A stretch of 11,706 nucleotides of DNA from an uncultured Methanobrevibacter sp. (GTDB lineage: Archaea; Methanobacteriota; Methanobacteria; Methanobacteriales; Methanobacteriaceae). Numbering within the stretch: the first letter of the stretch is position 1; each line of letters opens with the position of its first letter. The translations under genes were made by a program, and so were the position numbers. The DNA lies in the NCBI GenBank assembly GCA_902782595.1, contig CACZNW010000083.1, positions 1 through 11,706 on the forward strand, given 5' to 3'. This document shows, piece after piece, positions 7,995-11,706 of this stretch. The notes beneath the pieces were generated by a model. The model did not search any database. It was not told the DNA's origin and was given only the letters and a program-made list of their open reading frames with translations.

Positions 7995-9707
7995 ATGGCA
8001 AAAGTAAGATTTACAGAAACAGCACTTCGTGATGCTCACCAATCTTTACTGGCAACAAGGATGAGAACAAGAGATATGATTCCTATTGCTGAAGAGATGG
8101 ATAAAGTCGGATATTTCTCTGTTGAAGCTTGGGGTGGAGCTACTTTTGATACCTGTATAAGGTATCTTAATGAAGATCCTTGGGAAAGACTAAGACAACT
8201 TAAAGCAGAATTCAATCACACTCCTATCCAAATGCTTTTAAGAGGACAGAATTTAGTAGGTTATAAACACTATCCTGATGATATTGTAACAAAGTTTGTT
8301 GAAAAATCTTATGAAAATGGGGTAGATGTCTTCAGAATTTTTGATGCTTTAAATGACATAAGAAATATGCAAAAGGCAATTGAAGTGGCAAAAGATCAGG
8401 GAGCGCATGTGCAGGGAACAATAAGTTATACTATAAGTCCAGTACATACTCTAGATAATTTTGTAGAACTTGCAAAAGATCTTGAGGCTCTTGATTGTGA
8501 TTCTGTAGCAATTAAGGATATGGCAGGTTTGATAACTCCTACTGCTGCTTTTGAATTAGTTACAAAATTAAAAGAAGAAACTGATTTGCTTGTAGATTTA
8601 CATTGTCATTGTACCAGTGGAATGACTCCTATAAGTTATTACGCAGCCTGTCAGGCAGGAGTTGATATTTTGGACACAGCTATTTCACCTCTTGCTTGGG
8701 GTACTTCCCAACCACCGACTGAAAGTATGGTTGCAGCACTTCAGGGAACAGAATTCGACACTGAACTTGATTTAAAGTTGCTGGCTGCAATTAAAAAATA
8801 TTTCGATGATATTAAAGAAAAATACGGATGTATTCTTGATCCGATTTCAGAAAGTGTAGATGCGGATGTATTGTTATATCAGATACCTGGAGGAATGCTT
8901 TCAAATCTAATTTCTCAGCTTAAGGAACAGAATGCTATTGACAGATACACTGATGTACTGGATGAAATGCCAAGGGTTAGAAAAGATATGGGATACCCAC
9001 CTCTTGTTACACCAACCAGTCAAATAGTCGGAATTCAATCTGTAATGAATGTTTTAGGTGGAGAAAGATATAAAACAGTATCCAACGAAGTTAAGGAATA
9101 CATGAAGGGAATGTACGGTAAACCTCCTGCTCCGGTAAACTCTGACATATCCAAAAAGATTATTGGTGATGAAGAAGTAATTACCTGCAGGCCGGCAGAT
9201 TTGCTTGAACCTGAATTTGACAAGTTCAAATCAGAAGGTGAAGAAAAAGGATTCGTTGAATCTGATGAAGATGCTTTAACATATGCATTATATCCTCCTA
9301 TTGCTCCAAAATTCCTTAAAGGTGAAGCTGAAGAGGAAGAACTTTGTCCTCGCAAACCTGACGGTACCGGAATAGGCACTACAGAAATTCCAACAGAATA
9401 CAGTGTTGAAGTTGATGGGGATATCTTCGATGTAAAAATTATGCCTACAGGATTTATTGATGTGGAAGGGGTTAAAAACCCTATAGTTTCAGATCCGGAT
9501 GCAATTCCTTCTCCAATGCAGGGTCTTGTAACAAAAGTAAATGTCAATGTTGGAGATAATGTAAATGAAGGCGATACTATTGCTGTAATCGAAGCTATGA
9601 AAATGGAAAATGACATACAGGCTGATGTTTCAGGCGTTGTCAAGGATGTTTTCGTAGAACCCGGCGATTCAGTAAGTATCGGTGATTCTTTAATGGTAAT
9701 CAAATAG
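7995..9707 (+). CDS. pycB: Pyruvate carboxylase subunit B (biotin-carrying carboxyltransferase subunit)
   Basis: This 570-residue subunit moves CO2 from carboxybiotin to pyruvate, giving oxaloacetate for the incomplete reductive TCA branch and amino acid synthesis. The partner subunit A (biotin carboxylase) is not in the window. The HMGL-like TIM barrel spans about 1-265, with RDAHQS (metal ligand D13), LLRGQNLVGYKHYPD, the active-site lysine K174 in IKDMAGL, metal ligands H203 and H205 in LHCHCTSG, and T242 in WGTSQPPTES, the position known to serve biotin chemistry in pyruvate carboxylases. A conserved PYC/OADA domain follows (about 280-475). A biotinyl domain ends the protein (about 500-570) with EAMKMEN and biotin-accepting K536. 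Oxaloacetate decarboxylase alpha subunits share this layout, but no membrane beta or gamma subunit gene lies nearby and methanogens use this protein as PycB. The start is set by GAGGTG upstream. It stands as a single gene or with the flavoprotein downstream. Confidence 0.94.
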   Translation: MAKVRFTETALRDAHQSLLATRMRTRDMIPIAEEMDKVGYFSVEAWGGATFDTCIRYLNEDPWERLRQLKAEFNHTPIQMLLRGQNLVGYKHYPDDIVTKFVEKSYENGVDVFRIFDALNDIRNMQKAIEVAKDQGAHVQGTISYTISPVHTLDNFVELAKDLEALDCDSVAIKDMAGLITPTAAFELVTKLKEETDLLVDLHCHCTSGMTPISYYAACQAGVDILDTAISPLAWGTSQPPTESMVAALQGTEFDTELDLKLLAAIKKYFDDIKEKYGCILDPISESVDADVLLYQIPGGMLSNLISQLKEQNAIDRYTDVLDEMPRVRKDMGYPPLVTPTSQIVGIQSVMNVLGGERYKTVSNEVKEYMKGMYGKPPAPVNSDISKKIIGDEEVITCRPADLLEPEFDKFKSEGEEKGFVESDEDALTYALYPPIAPKFLKGEAEEEELCPRKPDGTGIGTTEIPTEYSVEVDGDIFDVKIMPTGFIDVEGVKNPIVSDPDAIPSPMQGLVTKVNVNVGDNVNEGDTIAVIEAMKMENDIQADVSGVVKDVFVEPGDSVSIGDSLMVIK

Positions 9708-9747
9708 GATTACCTCCTTTTTCTATTTTTTTAAAAACAGTGATTTT
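9708..9747 (+). terminator. T-rich stretch between pycB and the flavoprotein gene
   Basis: After the pycB TAG the plus strand reads into a T-rich tract (9718-9732, broken by CTA), a plausible weak archaeal terminator. No convincing TATA box is placed correctly for the next gene, so partial read-through from pycB is possible. AGTGAT at 9739-9744, close before the ATG at 9748, may serve as its ribosome site. Confidence 0.4.
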
Positions 9748-10746
9748 ATGAAAGATATTTTTGATGAAGTCCAGTTTTCCAATTTAAAGCTCAATAGCCG
9801 TATCGTCAGAACTGGAACATGGGAAACCGAAACAGATGAGGGAGGGTTTCTAACACCTGCAATCTATGACCGGTATGAAAAAATTGCATCCAGTGGAACC
9901 GGCTTGATAGTGTCTGAAATATTCGCACTTGACCATAAGGACAGATTTTTCCCATATTCAACAAACATGAATTACAGAGGATTCATCAAAGATTATCAGA
10001 TGGTTGCAGACATTGTTCACAAATACGATGTGCCGATATTGGGTCAGCTTGCGTTCTTTTATTATGACGATGGGGTCAATCAAAAAGCCGAAGCAAACGA
10101 TTTGACTTTAGAGGGAATAAGAAAACTGCAGGCCGAAGTGATAATGGCTGCTAAAAAATTCTCATTTGCAGGTTTTGATGGAATACAGATTAACATGGGA
10201 AATAATTTCTATTTGGCTCGTTTCATGAATCCTTATTTCAATCAGAGAACTGATAACTATGGTGGAAATACAGAAAATCGTGTAAGAATTTCATCTGAAA
10301 TAATTAAGGTTATCAAAAAAACAATGGACATGCATGTAAGCTGCAGAATCAATCCCTGGGATGTTAGAAAAGGAGGAATCACTGCGGATGAAAGTATAGC
10401 TATTGCATGCGAACTTGAAAAAGCGGGAGCGGACAGCATACAACTGACCGCACGTACAATATCACAAATCTATGATAAAGGTCAAAAACATCCATTTTTG
10501 ATTTATGTTGATGATTTGATTGCTGCCGTTGATATTCCTGTTGTTTTGGGAGGATCTCTACGTGAAATGTCCAAAATCAACGATGTTTTGAACAATTCAG
10601 ATGTGGAATTTGTTTCAATGTCCAAACCATTTGTTGCACAGGCTGACTTTTTGGCAGATTGGAAAAGGAATGGTGAAGGAACTGCAATCTGTTACAGTTG
10701 TAATAACTGTTATTCCAAAAAGACTAGTACCTGTTTTAAACATTAA
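9748..10746 (+). CDS. Short Old Yellow Enzyme-family flavoprotein with C-terminal four-Cys cluster
   Basis: A 332-residue NADH:flavin oxidoreductase/OYE-family protein, a predicted FMN TIM barrel. Family marks are NSRIVRTGTWETETDEGG (16-33), RYEKIASSGTGLIVSE (42-57), NPYFNQRTDNYGGNTENRVR (161-180, a hallmark of the family), and the phosphate-binding end LGGS (267-270) with FVSMSKPFVAQADF (288-301). The usual substrate-binding H-x-x-H/N reads INMGNN here, so the first His is N149 and the second position is N152. The tail has C315, C318, C321 and C329 (CX2CX2CX7C), recalling the Fe-S cluster of the 2,4-dienoyl-CoA reductase/trimethylamine dehydrogenase branch. The protein stops there, without that branch's FAD/NAD(P) domains. 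Electrons would therefore come from another protein. Substrate unknown. It lies 40 bases after pycB on the same strand, perhaps weakly cotranscribed. Confidence 0.83.
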   Translation: MKDIFDEVQFSNLKLNSRIVRTGTWETETDEGGFLTPAIYDRYEKIASSGTGLIVSEIFALDHKDRFFPYSTNMNYRGFIKDYQMVADIVHKYDVPILGQLAFFYYDDGVNQKAEANDLTLEGIRKLQAEVIMAAKKFSFAGFDGIQINMGNNFYLARFMNPYFNQRTDNYGGNTENRVRISSEIIKVIKKTMDMHVSCRINPWDVRKGGITADESIAIACELEKAGADSIQLTARTISQIYDKGQKHPFLIYVDDLIAAVDIPVVLGGSLREMSKINDVLNNSDVEFVSMSKPFVAQADFLADWKRNGEGTAICYSCNNCYSKKTSTCFKH

Positions 10747-10758
10747 TCTGAACCGACT

Positions 10759-10790
10759 AATATTCATGTGATTAGACACATAATAATATT
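10759..10790. repeat. Imperfect inverted repeat between the flavoprotein and integrase genes
   Basis: AATATT (10759-10764) and ATGTG (10766-10770) are mirrored by CACAT (10777-10781) and AATATT (10785-10790) around the spacer ATTAGA. It fills most of the 44-base gap and ends one base before the recombinase ATG. It could be a weak hairpin, an operator or a recombinase-related site, or chance in AT-rich DNA. No tRNA-like sequence is present here. Confidence 0.35.
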
Positions 10791-11706
10791 ATGGTTCCTG
10801 AAAATTATGACATATATGAGTCCAGATTATTTAAGATGTTTTGTATAGAAAGAGGATTAAAACGTAATACTCCGAAAAGGTATGCTGATTGTTTAGTTAG
10901 GTATATAAATTAGTGATGAAACATTAGAATTCTTAATTAAAGAAGCAGATGATGAAGAAGAAACAATATTAAGACCAGCTAAAAGAAAAATTAAAGAAAG
11001 ATTAGTGGATTTTAGAGTATATCTAAAAGAAAAAGGATATTCCCGAAATACTATTATAACTACTATGACTTCTGTTTCAACTTTTTATCATCATTTCGAT
11101 ATCACTATACCAAAATTACCTCCATTTAGCTATGATGAATCTCCAAATGGCGGGGTCGAATTCAGGGACCTCCCAACAATAGATGACATTAGGGTCGCTA
11201 TTGAAAACACTAGAAGCCTTAGACGTAAAGCTATGTTTGCTTTTCAAGCATGTAACGGAACTTCTAGAACTGAAATAAGTACTAATTTTACATTTAAACA
11301 GTTTAAAGAAGGAATTCAGGACTATTTTCCAGATGTTGAAACACCACAGGACATTATTAAAGCAGTTGATGGTAAATGTGAAGAATTAATGATTATGCCA
11401 GTTTTTAGAATGAAACGAGTAAAAACAAATTATAGATATCATACAATAATAACTCCTGAAACTACACAGTTTTGCATTAATTATCTGAAAGTTCATGGTC
11501 TGAATTTAAAAGATGATGATCAATTTTTCACAATGAAACCTCATGCGGTAACTTCAGCATATAAAAGTATAAACAATAAAATGAACTGGGGCAAAAAGGG
11601 AGATTTTGACTTTTTCTCGTCACATCGTGTAAGAAAATTCAATGCTAGTTCAATTTCCAATACTGACTTTGCACATTACATACAGGGAAGAAAACCAACA
11701 AATAAA
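10791..11706 (+). pseudogene. Tyrosine recombinase/integrase, frameshifted and cut by window edge
   Basis: This is a phage-type integrase read in two frames. The first piece (ATG at 10791, 40 codons, TAG at 10911-10913) contains FCIERGLKRNTPKRYADCL, the start of a core-binding (SAM-like) domain. The rest continues in the +1 frame from about 10912 to the window edge: DETLEFLIKEADDEEE, VDFRVYLKEKGYSRNTI, then the catalytic domain. That domain shows box I Arg in GTSRTEIS (Arg codon 11266-11268), a likely beta-hairpin Lys in RVKTNYRYHTI and HxxR in SSHRVRKF (His 11623, Arg 11632). Near the edge HYIQGRKP resembles the archaeal integrase motif that comes shortly before the nucleophile Tyr, which is not included. 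Dropping one T at 10910-10911 joins the halves smoothly (RYIN-SDETLEF). Decay, a sequencing error or, less likely, recoding could explain this. No ribosome site precedes the ATG. It likely belongs to an integrated element to the right. Confidence 0.8.

Noticed and set aside
9035..9703. A 222-codon minus-strand open frame opposite pycB.
   Set aside because: The Ser/Thr/Pro-rich low-complexity protein is typical of an antisense reading of a well-conserved gene; the biotin domain on the other strand is unmistakable.
9707..9718. GGATTACCTCCT resembles the 3' end of 16S rRNA (GGATCACCTCCT).
   Set aside because: Only 12 bases with one mismatch, and no rRNA-like sequence lies before it, which is pycB coding sequence; it is not an rRNA fragment.
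10747..10790. Possible tRNA fragment or attachment core before the integrase.
   Set aside because: The 44 bases contain no tRNA arms or T-loop motif, and no second copy was seen within the window.

Overview
The window looks like a chromosomal segment of a methanogenic archaeon of the order Methanobacteriales, most likely Methanobrevibacter or a close relative. The basis is the AT-rich sequence with very T-rich intergenic stretches, Shine-Dalgarno sites of the GGTG/GAGGTG type, archaeal TATA-like boxes, a free-standing biotin-carrying pyruvate carboxylase subunit (PycB), an archaeal-type UbiA prenyltransferase matching archaeal ether-lipid synthesis, and a myo-inositol-1-phosphate synthase. 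The genus is an inference from gene content and style, not from a marker gene.

Left part (1-6637), a glycan/lipid block. On the minus strand lie a GT-B glycosyltransferase of family GT4 type, cut by the left edge, and a large multi-membrane GT-C type glycosyltransferase just upstream of it. Divergent from these is a second GT-C type membrane protein, a diverged paralogue of the first. It runs tail to tail, with a 9-base overlap, into a two-gene minus-strand operon: a second GT4-like glycosyltransferase overlapping (ATGA) a UbiA-family protein best explained as digeranylgeranylglyceryl phosphate synthase. Together these suggest assembly of glycosylated surface polymers or glycolipids.

Middle and right (6727-10746), metabolic genes on the plus strand. 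They are myo-inositol-1-phosphate synthase (the soluble precursor of archaetidylinositol headgroups), pycB (oxaloacetate supply for biosynthesis) and a short Old Yellow Enzyme-family flavoprotein with a C-terminal four-cysteine cluster. T-rich terminator-like stretches follow the first two. The synthase and the UbiA operon share a divergent promoter region, so ether-lipid core and inositol headgroup supply sit back to back.

Right edge (10791-11706). A tyrosine recombinase/integrase of archaeal type is cut by the window edge before its catalytic tyrosine. A single extra base near 10910-10911 breaks its N-terminal part, so as read it is a frameshifted gene. It may mark the border of an integrated element beyond the window. 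No tRNA, rRNA, CRISPR array or insertion sequence was seen. I found no strong evidence for a wholly new system; the best leads are the paired GT-C paralogues, the lipid/glycosyltransferase grouping and the atypical flavoprotein.
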